From JBCBKU01 sp965267475 (GTDB lineage: Bacteria > Pseudomonadota > Alphaproteobacteria > Rhodobacterales > Rhodobacteraceae), in the NCBI GenBank assembly GCA_965267475.1, contig OZ254079.1, forward strand, positions 868,001 through 932,000: a DNA stretch of 64,000 nucleotides. Direction: 5' to 3'. A program made the position numbers and the translations under genes. The notes beneath the pieces are model-generated. The model worked only from the letters and a program-made list of their open reading frames with translations, ran no database searches and was not told where the DNA came from. Every line of letters begins with the position of its first letter. The first letter of the stretch is position 1. Below are positions 25,300 to 33,860 of this stretch, piece by piece.

Positions 25300-26001
25300 T
25301 CAAAACCGTTCGACCCAGGGACGGACGGCAAGTTCCTCGGTCCAGGCAGATCGGGGCTGGGCAATCAGCGCGAGATAGGTCTGCGCGATGGCATCCGGGT
25401 CCAGCATCGAATCCGGGTTGCCAGGCCCGTCCATGCGGCCATCACGGTTCGGATTGCGAATGCCACCATCGATATTGACCCAGGCCACATGGATCCCCTG
25501 CGGATGCAACTCGCGCGCCATGGACTGGGCCAGCCCGCGCTGGGCGAACTTGCCCATGGCGAAGGGAACGGACTGCGGGAAACCTTTGACGCCGGCAGAG
25601 GCGCCAGTGAACAGGATGGTGCCCCGGACGCCGTTTTCGGGCTCTGTGGCCAGCATGGACTTTGCAGCAGCCTGTCCCATCAGGAACGCGCCGAAAGCGG
25701 TCACGTCGATCGCGTGGCGGACGTCTTCAGCGGCCAATTCCGCCAAAGGGCCGCGCACTCGGGCGGAAGGGTTGTAGATGGCGACACGGGGCGCGGATGG
25801 AAGATCGGCAAACAAAGACGCCATAGCCACGGCATCGGTTGCGTCCATCTGCACCAGGGTCGCACCCGTTTCGTCGGCGACGGCTTTGGCACGGTTTCCG
25901 CGCGCGGTCAGCACCAAGTCGTAATCAGGCGCCAGAGCCCGGGCGAGCGATGCCGACAGCCCTTCGCCTGCGCCGACGATGACGGCAATGGGTTTGGCCA
26001 T
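25300..26001 (-). CDS. SDR-family oxidoreductase with Phe in place of catalytic Tyr
   Basis: A 233-residue short-chain dehydrogenase-like protein. The cofactor loop is VGAGEGLSASLAR. The catalytic region reads FTGASAGVKGFPQSVPFAMGKFAQRGLAQSMARE: the Ser is present, but the usual Tyr-x3-Lys is Phe-x3-Lys (FAMGK). Several homologous SDRs with IDGGI endings share this Phe, so it is probably a subfamily trait, and catalysis may use another residue or be lost. The stop of the upstream DUF1285 gene overlaps the start codon here at 26001, so the two are coupled. Confidence 0.82.
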   Translation of the reverse strand: MAKPIAVIVGAGEGLSASLARALAPDYDLVLTARGNRAKAVADETGATLVQMDATDAVAMASLFADLPSAPRVAIYNPSARVRGPLAELAAEDVRHAIDVTAFGAFLMGQAAAKSMLATEPENGVRGTILFTGASAGVKGFPQSVPFAMGKFAQRGLAQSMARELHPQGIHVAWVNIDGGIRNPNRDGRMDGPGNPDSMLDPDAIAQTYLALIAQPRSAWTEELAVRPWVERF

Positions 26002-26582
26002 CAGATCCCCTCCAGTTCTTCAGACGGGATGATCCCGAAGAACGTCCCGCCAGACCAAAGACCGAACCATCCGTCGTGATGCGCACCGATGTCGACGAGC
26101 CGGTAAAAACTTTTCCGGTCGATCAGGGCTTCAAGATTGGTGCGAACCAGAACATAGGGCGACGGTTCGCCGGTTTCCGGATCCCGGTCCACCCGGATCG
26201 GGTGGTTCGGACCCGCGACAACGCGGTCGCCGACGTTGGTCTCAAACCGCAGATCGTCGCCGATCTGTTCGAAATCCACCGCAACGAACGGGGCGTCATC
26301 CACCCGAATTCCGACCTTCTCGACCGGGGTCACCAGGAAGTAGTCGTCACCATCCTTCCGTAGGATTGTCGAAAACAGCCGCACCAGTTCTGGGCGCCCG
26401 ATGGGGGTGCCCAGGTAAAACCACGTGCCATCGCGCGTGATCCGCATGTCCAGGTCACCGCAAAAGGGCGGATTCCACAGATGCACCGGCGGCAATCCGC
26501 CTTTGGATGCGGCACGGGCGCTTTTTTCCAGGCCCTGGGCGGTGGGAGTAACGATCTTTTGTGGATCTTCGGCTTTTGCCAT
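26001..26582 (-). CDS. DUF1285 domain protein
   Basis: A 193-residue protein matching DUF1285: PPVHLWNPPFCGDLDMRITRDGTWFYLGTPIGRPELVRLFSTILRKDGD near the start and DRKSFYRLVDIG near the end. The family is soluble, widespread in proteobacteria and of unknown function. No signal peptide is visible. It is divergent from the MoxR operon across about 59 bases and coupled to the downstream SDR by overlapping stop and start codons. Confidence 0.9.
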   Translation of the reverse strand: MAKAEDPQKIVTPTAQGLEKSARAASKGGLPPVHLWNPPFCGDLDMRITRDGTWFYLGTPIGRPELVRLFSTILRKDGDDYFLVTPVEKVGIRVDDAPFVAVDFEQIGDDLRFETNVGDRVVAGPNHPIRVDRDPETGEPSPYVLVRTNLEALIDRKSFYRLVDIGAHHDGWFGLWSGGTFFGIIPSEELEGI

Positions 26583-26641
26583 TTGAAACCTTCGCGATAG
26601 GTTCTTTAATCTACCGATATACCCTGAGCAGGAGAAATGTC

Positions 26642-27649
26642 ATGGCCGAAGCGGAAGACCTGGTGTCCGAGATCGAGGCGCTGGGCGAAAAGCTCGCTGC
26701 CGCAAAGGCCAGTATCTCGCATCGGTTCATCGGACAGCCCCGCGTGGTCGACCTTGTCTTGTCGTCCATTCTGTGCGGCGGTCATGCGCTTTTGATCGGG
26801 TTGCCAGGGCTCGGGAAGACGCGGCTGGTCGATACCTTGTCGACGGTTCTGGGTCTGGACGGCGCGCGCGTGCAGTTCACGCCGGATCTGATGCCAGCCG
26901 ATATCCTTGGCTCTGAAGTCTTGGAAACAGGCAATGACGGGACCCGAAGCTTCCGGTTTCTCGAGGGTCCGATCTTTTGTCAGCTTCTTCTGGCCGATGA
27001 GATCAACCGTGCGTCGCCCCGGACGCAATCGGCGCTGTTGCAGGCGATGCAGGAAAAATCGGTGACCGTCGCCGGTCAGCCCCATGCGCTTGACCGTCCG
27101 TTCCATGTTCTGGCCACGCAGAACCCGATTGAGCAGGAAGGCACATATCCGCTGCCGGAAGCCCAGCTGGACCGGTTTCTTGTGCAGGTGGATGTCCCTT
27201 ACCCGGATCGTGACACCGAGCGAGAGATTCTTATGGCCACCACCGGCGCGACCGAGGCGGAATCGACCAATGTCTTCAAACCGGAAGACCTGATTGCGGC
27301 GCAGGAACTCGTGCGGCGCATGCCGGTGGGCGACGCTGTGGTCGAACAGATCATCAACCTTGTCCGCGCTTGTCGCCCGGAAGATCCGACCGCGCCTGAC
27401 ATCGTACGCGACACCGTGGGCTGGGGTCCTGGCCCGCGCGCCGCGCAATCGCTGATGCTGACCGTGCGGGCCCGCGCGCTTCTTGACGGGCGTCTGGCCC
27501 CATCGGCTGAAGATGTGGCCGATATGGCCGCCCCGGTCCTCAGCCACCGAATGGCGCTGACCTTCGCGGCTCGTGCCCGCGATGTCTCACTTGCCGATGT
27601 CATCGCCGAAGTGACCGCACAGGCAACCCGGGTTGAGGCCGCGGCGTGA
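26642..27649 (+). CDS. MoxR family AAA+ ATPase
   Basis: A 335-residue AAA+ ATPase of the MoxR group, from ATG 26642 (GGAGAAA upstream). Walker A is GLPGLGKT (about residues 54-61) and Walker B is LLLADEINRA (about 115-124); the sensor-1 ATQNPIEQEGTYPLPEAQLDRF is typical. MoxR ATPases are thought to act as chaperones that load cofactors or remodel VWA-domain partners. It is the first gene of a four-gene run of overlapping genes with a DUF58 protein and two large membrane proteins. Confidence 0.95.
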   Translation: MAEAEDLVSEIEALGEKLAAAKASISHRFIGQPRVVDLVLSSILCGGHALLIGLPGLGKTRLVDTLSTVLGLDGARVQFTPDLMPADILGSEVLETGNDGTRSFRFLEGPIFCQLLLADEINRASPRTQSALLQAMQEKSVTVAGQPHALDRPFHVLATQNPIEQEGTYPLPEAQLDRFLVQVDVPYPDRDTEREILMATTGATEAESTNVFKPEDLIAAQELVRRMPVGDAVVEQIINLVRACRPEDPTAPDIVRDTVGWGPGPRAAQSLMLTVRARALLDGRLAPSAEDVADMAAPVLSHRMALTFAARARDVSLADVIAEVTAQATRVEAAA

Positions 27650-28518
27650 GCCAAGCCGCCTCTCTTCGCGCCCGCGCCGAAGATCTTGCAGCGCCGCTTC
27701 CGCCCTTATTGGCGGCGGCAGAGCAATTGGCTGCCTCTGTGATCCTTGGCGAACATGGTCGGCGGCGCGCCGGGATCGGCGATGAGTTCTGGCAGTATCG
27801 CGCCGCCATGCCTGGCGACGAAGCCCGGGTGATCGACTGGCGGCGTTCAGGCCGGTCCGACACCGCATTTGTCCGCGAAAAGGAATGGCAGGCCACGCAA
27901 AGCGTCTTGTTTTGGGTCGATGCCAGCCAATCGATGCAGTTTTCCTCGGACAAAAACCTTGAGACCAAAGCCGATATTGCGGCCCGGTTGGCACTGGCCA
28001 CGAGTGTCCTTCTGAACCGTGGAGGCGAGCGGATTGGTTTGGCGAATGCCGAATTGCCCCCGCGATCGGGTGATCTGCAACTCAACCGCATGGCGGCGGC
28101 GCTGAGCGAGTTGAAAGACCACGACTATGGCGCGCCTGACATTCGCGGGATCGGGCGGCACACCCGCGCGGTGTTCCTGTCGGATTTCCTTGGCGACATC
28201 TCAAAGATCGAAGCGGCGCTCACCGAAGCGGCCGACCGCGACGTGAAAGGCGCGCTGGTTCAGATCCTCGATCCGCAGGAAGAGGCGTTCCCGTTTGATG
28301 GCCGCACAATCTTTGAAAGCGTCGGCGGCACGGTCAGTCATGAGACCCTGCGCGCGCGGGACCTGAAAGACCGCTATCTCGACCGGCTGGCCGAGCGAAA
28401 GGACCGGCTTTCATCGCTCGCGCGGTCCACGGGTTGGCAATACAGCTGCCACCATACCGACGGATCTGCCACGAATGCGCTTTTGTGGGTGTTCCATGCG
28501 CTGGAGCGGATCCACTGA
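27646..28518 (+). CDS. DUF58 domain protein
   Basis: A 290-residue protein starting with GTG that overlaps the moxR stop (GTGA). It contains the DUF58 signature (GIGDEFWQYRAAMPGDEARVIDWRRSGRSD) and a VWA-like strand with VLFWVDASQSMQF, where the MIDAS-type motif is DASQS. It is the usual partner of MoxR ATPases and probably a cytoplasmic or membrane-associated adaptor. The stop overlaps the next start (TGATG). Confidence 0.92.
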   Translation: MSQAASLRARAEDLAAPLPPLLAAAEQLAASVILGEHGRRRAGIGDEFWQYRAAMPGDEARVIDWRRSGRSDTAFVREKEWQATQSVLFWVDASQSMQFSSDKNLETKADIAARLALATSVLLNRGGERIGLANAELPPRSGDLQLNRMAAALSELKDHDYGAPDIRGIGRHTRAVFLSDFLGDISKIEAALTEAADRDVKGALVQILDPQEEAFPFDGRTIFESVGGTVSHETLRARDLKDRYLDRLAERKDRLSSLARSTGWQYSCHHTDGSATNALLWVFHALERIH

Positions 28519-31289
28519 TGTTCACGATTGGCTCCATAGGGTTCACCGCACCCTGGCTGCTTCTGGCGCTGATCGCCTTGCCGGTCCTCTGGTTTCTGCT
28601 TCGAGCCATTCCGCCCGCGCCGATCAAGCGCTTGTTTCCGGGTGTGGTCCTGCTTCTGGGACTGGAAGACGACGAAAACGAAACCGACAAGACGCCCTGG
28701 TGGCTGCTGCTATTGCGGACCCTTGCCATCGCGGGCCTGATCCTTGGCTTTGCGGGGCCGGTGTTGAACCCGAAGGCCGAGCCCACAGGCTCTGGCCCGC
28801 TTCTGATGCTGGTCGATGGCACCTGGGCCGATGCGCGGGATTGGGACAACCGGATCGAACGGATCGAGGCACTGCTGGCCGATGCCGCCCGCGCCAACCG
28901 CACCGTCGCCCTGGCCGAACTGACCGATTTGCCTGCGGGCGATCTTCCCTTCCAGTCGCCCGATGCCTGGCGCGCACGTCTTCCCGGGCTTGAACCCCGT
29001 GCCTGGGAGCCGGATGGCGATGCCGTGGCGGCCTGGGCCGAAGGTCTGGAGGGCGGGTTTGAAACCGTCTGGATGTCGGATGGAATCGATTATCCCTGGC
29101 GCGAAGATCTGCTGACCGTCCTGGAAGACCAGGGCGATGTCAGCGTCTTTGAAAGCCCGCGCCCAATCTATGCGCTGAAACCGCCGGTGTTTGAAGAAGG
29201 CGCGATCACTCTTGCCGGTCTCCGCGCCCGTCCGGGCGATGAGACCAGGCTTGAAATTACGGCGCGGGGGCTGGACCCCAACGGTGTGAACCGGGCGCTT
29301 GCCACGGCAAACCTTGTCTTCGATCAGGACGCGACCGAGGCTGAAGTCGCGTTGTCGCTGCCGCCCGAACTTCGCAACCGGATCCAGAGTTTCCAAATCG
29401 CAGGCATCCGCTCGGCGGGCGCCGTCACGGTCACCGATGACGCGCTGAAACGGCGCGAGGTCGCTTTGATCGCGGGCAGCGATGATCGCGAAGGGCTCGA
29501 ACTATTGACGCCCACCCACTACCTCGAACAGGCGCTTATCCCGACAGCCGACCTGATTGGCGGCACGATGTCGGATATCCTTCTGGCCAATCCGGATGTG
29601 ATCGTTCTGGCCGATGTCGCACGTGTGTCCGAGGCTGAAGCCGATCCGATGCTGGACTGGGTGGAAAACGGGGGTTTGCTGGTTCGGTTCGCCGGTCCGC
29701 GCCTTGCGGCAAGCGATGTCAGCCGGGCCGAGGAAGACCCGCTGATGCCTGTGCGCCTTCGGGCTGGCGGCCGCTCCATCGGCGGCGCGATGAGCTGGGG
29801 GGAACCGAAGGTCCTTCGCCCCTTCTCGGATACCTCGCCATTCTTTGGACTGGCGGTCACCGATGAAGTCCAGGTCACGGCCCAGGTGATGGCCCAGCCA
29901 GACCCCAGCCTGTCGGAGCGCACGATTGCGACACTTGCCGACGGCACGCCTTTGGTCACGCGAAAGCGCGTCGGAGAAGGTCAAGTGGTCTTGTTCCATG
30001 TGACGGCCAATGCGGAATGGTCGACCCTGCCGTTGTCCGGCCTTTTCGTTCAGATGTTGGAGCGTCTGGCGGTGTCCACGCGCCCGGCCATCCCGACCGA
30101 GGAAGATCTGGCCGGCACAACCTGGGTTCCGGAAGAGATCGTAACCGCATTCGGTGAACTGACAGATGCGGGCACGTTGCCGGGCGTCACGGGCGAGGAT
30201 CTGGCCGCGCGCCAGCTTGGTCCGACGCTTCAGCCCGGGCTTTACGGCGGGGAAGACCGCCGGATCGCACTGAATGTGGCGACGGCAGACACCGTGCTTG
30301 AACCGACCGTCTGGCCGGGACGCATCCCTGTTTTCGGATTGGCGGTGGAGCGTGAGCAGGACCTGAAAAGCCTCCTTCTCACGGCGGCACTGGCATTCCT
30401 TCTGGTCGATATCATCGCGTCCTTGTTCGTGGCGGGCCGGCTTAGCGGGCCAAGGTCCACGGTCGCGACAATCCTGGCGGTTCTCGTTCTTGCCATGCCG
30501 CAACCGGGGCAAGCGCAAGATCAGGGTACCGATGACGCCTTCGCGCTTCTCGCCACGCAAGAGGTCGTGCTGGCCCATGTCGTGACCGGCGATGCGGCGC
30601 TGGACAATGCGACGCTGGCCGGTCTTCGCGGGCTGTCGCGCGTGCTGTTCCGGCGCACTTCGATTGAACCGGCAGAGCCAATCGCCGTGAACCTTGAAAC
30701 CGACGAATTGGCCTTCTTCCCGATCCTCTATTGGGCGGTGACACCCGATCAGCCGATCCCCTCGCAGGAAGCCTATGCCAAACTAAACCGCTATATCCGG
30801 ACCGGTGGCATGATCGTGTTCGATACCCGTGATAGCAACATCGCCGGGTTCGGCGGCGGCAGCCCGAACGGGCGCAAGCTTCAGCAATTGGCGCGTGGGC
30901 TCGACATCCCGCCGCTTGAGCCTTTGCCGGGCGACCATGTGCTGACCCGTACCTTCTATCTCTTGCAGGATTTCCCGGGCCGCCACACCAGCCGCGATGT
31001 CTGGGTCGAAGCCGCGCCCGCCGATGCCGAACAGGTCGAAGGCATGCCGTTTCGGAACCTTAACGATAACGTCACGCCTGTCGTGATCGGCGGCAATGAC
31101 TGGGCGTCGGCCTGGGCCGTCGATCAGAACGGCAACGCAATGTTCCCGGTGGGTCGCGGTTTTTCGGGCGAACGCCAGCGCGAGATCGCGTACCGCTTCG
31201 GCGTAAACCTGATTATGCATGTGCTGACCGGCAACTATAAGTCGGATCAGGTCCATGTGCCGGCGCTTCTGGACAGGTTGGGCCAATGA
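28518..31289 (+). CDS. BatA-like membrane protein with C-terminal DUF4159 domain
   Basis: A 923-residue protein. The N-terminus has two membrane helices (APWLLLALIALPVLWFLL; WWLLLLRTLAIAGLILGFAG), as in BatA proteins. A large periplasmic-type region follows, then further helices near residues 615-665. The C-terminal DUF4159 domain begins near LAFFPILYWAVTPDQPIP and contains YIRTGGMIVFDTRDSN. DUF4159 resembles glutamine-amidotransferase-like folds. ATG 28518 overlaps the DUF58 stop. It is part of a cell-envelope system with MoxR, whose role in this group is not established. Confidence 0.88.
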   Translation: MFTIGSIGFTAPWLLLALIALPVLWFLLRAIPPAPIKRLFPGVVLLLGLEDDENETDKTPWWLLLLRTLAIAGLILGFAGPVLNPKAEPTGSGPLLMLVDGTWADARDWDNRIERIEALLADAARANRTVALAELTDLPAGDLPFQSPDAWRARLPGLEPRAWEPDGDAVAAWAEGLEGGFETVWMSDGIDYPWREDLLTVLEDQGDVSVFESPRPIYALKPPVFEEGAITLAGLRARPGDETRLEITARGLDPNGVNRALATANLVFDQDATEAEVALSLPPELRNRIQSFQIAGIRSAGAVTVTDDALKRREVALIAGSDDREGLELLTPTHYLEQALIPTADLIGGTMSDILLANPDVIVLADVARVSEAEADPMLDWVENGGLLVRFAGPRLAASDVSRAEEDPLMPVRLRAGGRSIGGAMSWGEPKVLRPFSDTSPFFGLAVTDEVQVTAQVMAQPDPSLSERTIATLADGTPLVTRKRVGEGQVVLFHVTANAEWSTLPLSGLFVQMLERLAVSTRPAIPTEEDLAGTTWVPEEIVTAFGELTDAGTLPGVTGEDLAARQLGPTLQPGLYGGEDRRIALNVATADTVLEPTVWPGRIPVFGLAVEREQDLKSLLLTAALAFLLVDIIASLFVAGRLSGPRSTVATILAVLVLAMPQPGQAQDQGTDDAFALLATQEVVLAHVVTGDAALDNATLAGLRGLSRVLFRRTSIEPAEPIAVNLETDELAFFPILYWAVTPDQPIPSQEAYAKLNRYIRTGGMIVFDTRDSNIAGFGGGSPNGRKLQQLARGLDIPPLEPLPGDHVLTRTFYLLQDFPGRHTSRDVWVEAAPADAEQVEGMPFRNLNDNVTPVVIGGNDWASAWAVDQNGNAMFPVGRGFSGERQREIAYRFGVNLIMHVLTGNYKSDQVHVPALLDRLGQ

Positions 31290-33358
31290 CGGGGTCGGTC
31301 ATCTTCGCGCCGCTCCTGCCGATGCCGGTGCTTTGGGCCTTGTTGGGGCTGGTGACTGTCTTCATCGCCTTTGCGATCTGGCGCGGTCTTGTGGGCTGGT
31401 GGTTGCGCGGTTTCGCGCTTGCGTGCGTCCTGTTCGCCTTGGCCAATCCGTCGCTTCAGAATGAAGAACGCGACGCGCTGAGCGATATCGTGATCGCGGT
31501 CGTCGACGAAAGCGCGAGCCAGCGGATCGCGGACCGTCCCGACCAAACCGCGGCCGCGTTGGAACGGCTGGAAAACGAAGTCGCTGCTCTTGGCAACACC
31601 GAGTTGCGCGTCGTCACTGTGGGCGATGGCGACGGCAATAGCGGGACGCTTCTGATGTCATCCCTGGCCGAGGCCATGGCCGAGGTTCCCCGCGCCCGGG
31701 TCGCAGGTGTGGTCTTGATCTGCGACGGGCGACTGCACGACCTTGATCGCGCGCCGGATGTTCCGGCCCCTTTACACCTGTTGATGACTGGCCAGCCGGA
31801 CGACTGGGACCGGCGTCTGATGATCCAGAACGCGCCTGCCTTTGCCATATTGGGTGAGCCGGTGACGCTGACCTTGCGGGTCGAGGATCAGGGTGCCGTC
31901 CCCGAAGGTCTCCCGGAAACGGCCGAACTGCAAATCGCGGTGGATGGCGAAGAACCCGAAATTTTCCAGGTGCCCGTGGGGCGCGATCTGGAACTGCCTG
32001 TGAACTTGCCCCATGGGGGCATGAATGTCTTGCAGTTTACGGTCACGCCTTCGGATGGCGAGTTGACCGACCGCAACAACGCCGCCGTGGTGCAGATCAA
32101 CGGTGTGCGCGACAGGCTGCGGGTTCTTCTTGTGTCCGGCGAACCCCATGCAGGCGAACGCACATGGCGCAATCTTCTGAAGTCGGACAGCTCGGTCGAT
32201 CTGGTTCATTTCACGATCCTTCGCCCGCCTGAGAAGCAAGATGGTGTGCCGGTCAACGAGTTGTCCCTGATCGCCTTCCCGACGCGTGAGCTGTTTCTGG
32301 AAAAGATCGATGAGTTCGATCTGATCATATTCGACCGCTACAAGCGGCGTGGGATCCTGCCTGCGATCTATCTCGATAACATCCGGCAATATGTGATGGA
32401 TGGGGGTGCGGTTCTGGTGGCCGCTGGGCCCGATTTCGCTTCGGCGGATTCCATATTCCGGTCGCCGCTTGGGGAAATCCTGCCCGGTTCGCCCACTGGC
32501 CGCGTGATCGAACGCGGGTTCCATCCGACGATTTCCGAAATCGGCGAGCGCCACCCTGTGACCGAAGGGCTTGAAGCGGCCTCACCCGTGATCGCCGAAG
32601 AAGATGCGCCGCCCTGGGGGCGCTGGCTTCGGTTGATCGATCTGGTGCCGACGGCAGGCAATGTGCTGATGGAGGGCGTCGAAGATCGTCCGCTTCTGAT
32701 GCTGGACCGTCCGGGCGAAGGGCGCGTGGCGCTGATCGGGTCGGATCACGCCTGGCTCTGGTCGCGCGGCTATGAAGGCGGCGGCCCGCAATTGGAACTT
32801 TTGCGCCGCCTGGCCCATTGGCTGATGAAAGAGCCCGAGCTTGAAGAAGAAGCGCTAAGCGCGGCGGCGGAAGGTCAGACGATGACCATCACCCGGCGGA
32901 CCCTGGGCGAAGCCGTGGGCCCGGTCGAGATCACCGGGCCGGATGGCACGGTGACGCTGGTGCCTTTGGAAGAAACCTCTCCTGGGCGGCATGTGGCCAC
33001 CTTCGAGGGGCCTGAAATCGGCTTGTATCGATTGAAGGAAGGAGATGCCGAAGCGGTCGTTGCCCTCGGTCCCGCCGCGCCCCGTGAATTTGAGGCGACC
33101 ATCGCGAGCGCGGAGGCGCTGGATCCGCTTGTTTCGGCCCGCCGCGGCGGCGCGCTGCCGGTGTCCGAAGGCCTTCCCGATCTTCGACGGATCCGCGAAG
33201 GGCGACCCGCGGCAGGCCGCGGCTGGATTGGGATCACGCCCCGTGGTGCATTCCTGACGGCAGACGTCACGATCACCCCGATCTTGCCCTCCTGGGCGTT
33301 CCTGTTGCTGGCGGCCATGTTGGCCATTGGCGCCTGGCTTTGGGAAGGCCGCCGCTAA
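31286..33358 (+). CDS. Large membrane protein, GATase1-like/VWA-like, BatB/BatE operon partner
   Basis: A 690-residue protein overlapping the DUF4159 gene stop (ATGA). It has two N-terminal helices (PVLWALLGLVTVFIAFAIW, GFALACVLFALA), a VWA-like stretch (DIVIAVVDESASQRIADRP), a beta-sandwich region, a GATase-like segment (DGGAVLVAAGPDF) and a final helix near the C-terminus (AFLLLAAMLAIGAWLW). This is the fourth gene of the MoxR operon. The function is unknown, but the conserved operon suggests a shared envelope complex. A 15-base palindrome follows at 33370. Confidence 0.88.
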   Translation: MTGSVIFAPLLPMPVLWALLGLVTVFIAFAIWRGLVGWWLRGFALACVLFALANPSLQNEERDALSDIVIAVVDESASQRIADRPDQTAAALERLENEVAALGNTELRVVTVGDGDGNSGTLLMSSLAEAMAEVPRARVAGVVLICDGRLHDLDRAPDVPAPLHLLMTGQPDDWDRRLMIQNAPAFAILGEPVTLTLRVEDQGAVPEGLPETAELQIAVDGEEPEIFQVPVGRDLELPVNLPHGGMNVLQFTVTPSDGELTDRNNAAVVQINGVRDRLRVLLVSGEPHAGERTWRNLLKSDSSVDLVHFTILRPPEKQDGVPVNELSLIAFPTRELFLEKIDEFDLIIFDRYKRRGILPAIYLDNIRQYVMDGGAVLVAAGPDFASADSIFRSPLGEILPGSPTGRVIERGFHPTISEIGERHPVTEGLEAASPVIAEEDAPPWGRWLRLIDLVPTAGNVLMEGVEDRPLLMLDRPGEGRVALIGSDHAWLWSRGYEGGGPQLELLRRLAHWLMKEPELEEEALSAAAEGQTMTITRRTLGEAVGPVEITGPDGTVTLVPLEETSPGRHVATFEGPEIGLYRLKEGDAEAVVALGPAAPREFEATIASAEALDPLVSARRGGALPVSEGLPDLRRIREGRPAAGRGWIGITPRGAFLTADVTITPILPSWAFLLLAAMLAIGAWLWEGRR

Positions 33359-33369
33359 AGGGCGAAATT

Positions 33370-33384
33370 TTCTTGTTACAAGAA
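33370..33384. terminator. Small palindrome between convergent genes
   Basis: TTCTTGT-T-ACAAGAA, a perfect seven-base inverted repeat with AAAT before it, in the 45 bases between the MoxR operon end and the minus-strand gene at 33404. It could be a weak bidirectional terminator. Evidence is only the symmetry. Confidence 0.35.
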
Positions 33385-33403
33385 GATCGGCCCCGCGCCG
33401 CGG

Positions 33404-33760
33404 TCACTGCCAGTTCAGATCGACCCGCGTTTGCCCCTTGGCCCAACCGTCCTTGTTGGTCCGTGCCCGCACGAACACATGGCTTGTGCCTTCCGGTATC
33501 TCAACGCCCGACAACGACCGTGTGAAGGGTTGTTCGTTTTCGTGGGGGTGGGCCAGGACCCGCATCCCCAATTCCCGCCCATCGGGCGCAAGGACCGCCC
33601 ATCCATCGGCGTAATCGTCCCACCCGGTCTCTGGATGCGACACCGTCACATCGAAGCGCCAGCCCGACCCGGACTTGGTTGCCTGAACCCGCTCAACCAC
33701 CGGGTCATGCGCCAATGCCGGGGTGGCGAAAATGAGAAAAATCAAAATGGATCTGAACAT
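33404..33760 (-). CDS. Secreted hypothetical protein
   Basis: A 118-residue protein with a signal peptide (MFRSILIFLIFATPALAHD) and a beta-rich body without cysteine. Segments such as RVQATKSGSGWRFDVTVSHPETGWDDYADGW and HVFVRARTNKDGWAKGQTRVDLNW suggest a small periplasmic immunoglobulin-like domain. No family was firmly recognised. It is convergent with the MoxR operon. Confidence 0.75.
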   Translation of the reverse strand: MFRSILIFLIFATPALAHDPVVERVQATKSGSGWRFDVTVSHPETGWDDYADGWAVLAPDGRELGMRVLAHPHENEQPFTRSLSGVEIPEGTSHVFVRARTNKDGWAKGQTRVDLNWQ

Positions 33761-33821
33761 AACGTCTGCTTATCATGCCTCGATATTGGTGTCAGTGCGA
33801 ACCGGCCTTGATAGGCGGAAA

Positions 33822-33846
33822 AATTGGTTATATTAGTTTACCAATT
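33822..33846. promoter_or_regulatory. Inverted repeat AATTGGT-N11-ACCAATT upstream of glcD
   Basis: Perfect seven-base half-sites separated by 11 bases, ending 14 bases before the glcD ATG. The TTGGT/ACCAA half-site is typical of FadR-subfamily GntR regulators such as GlcC and PdhR, though their spacer is normally shorter. It overlaps the ribosome-binding region, so binding would block glc expression directly. No glcC gene is in the window. Confidence 0.5.
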
Positions 33847-33860
33847 GGGAGAAATCGTCC

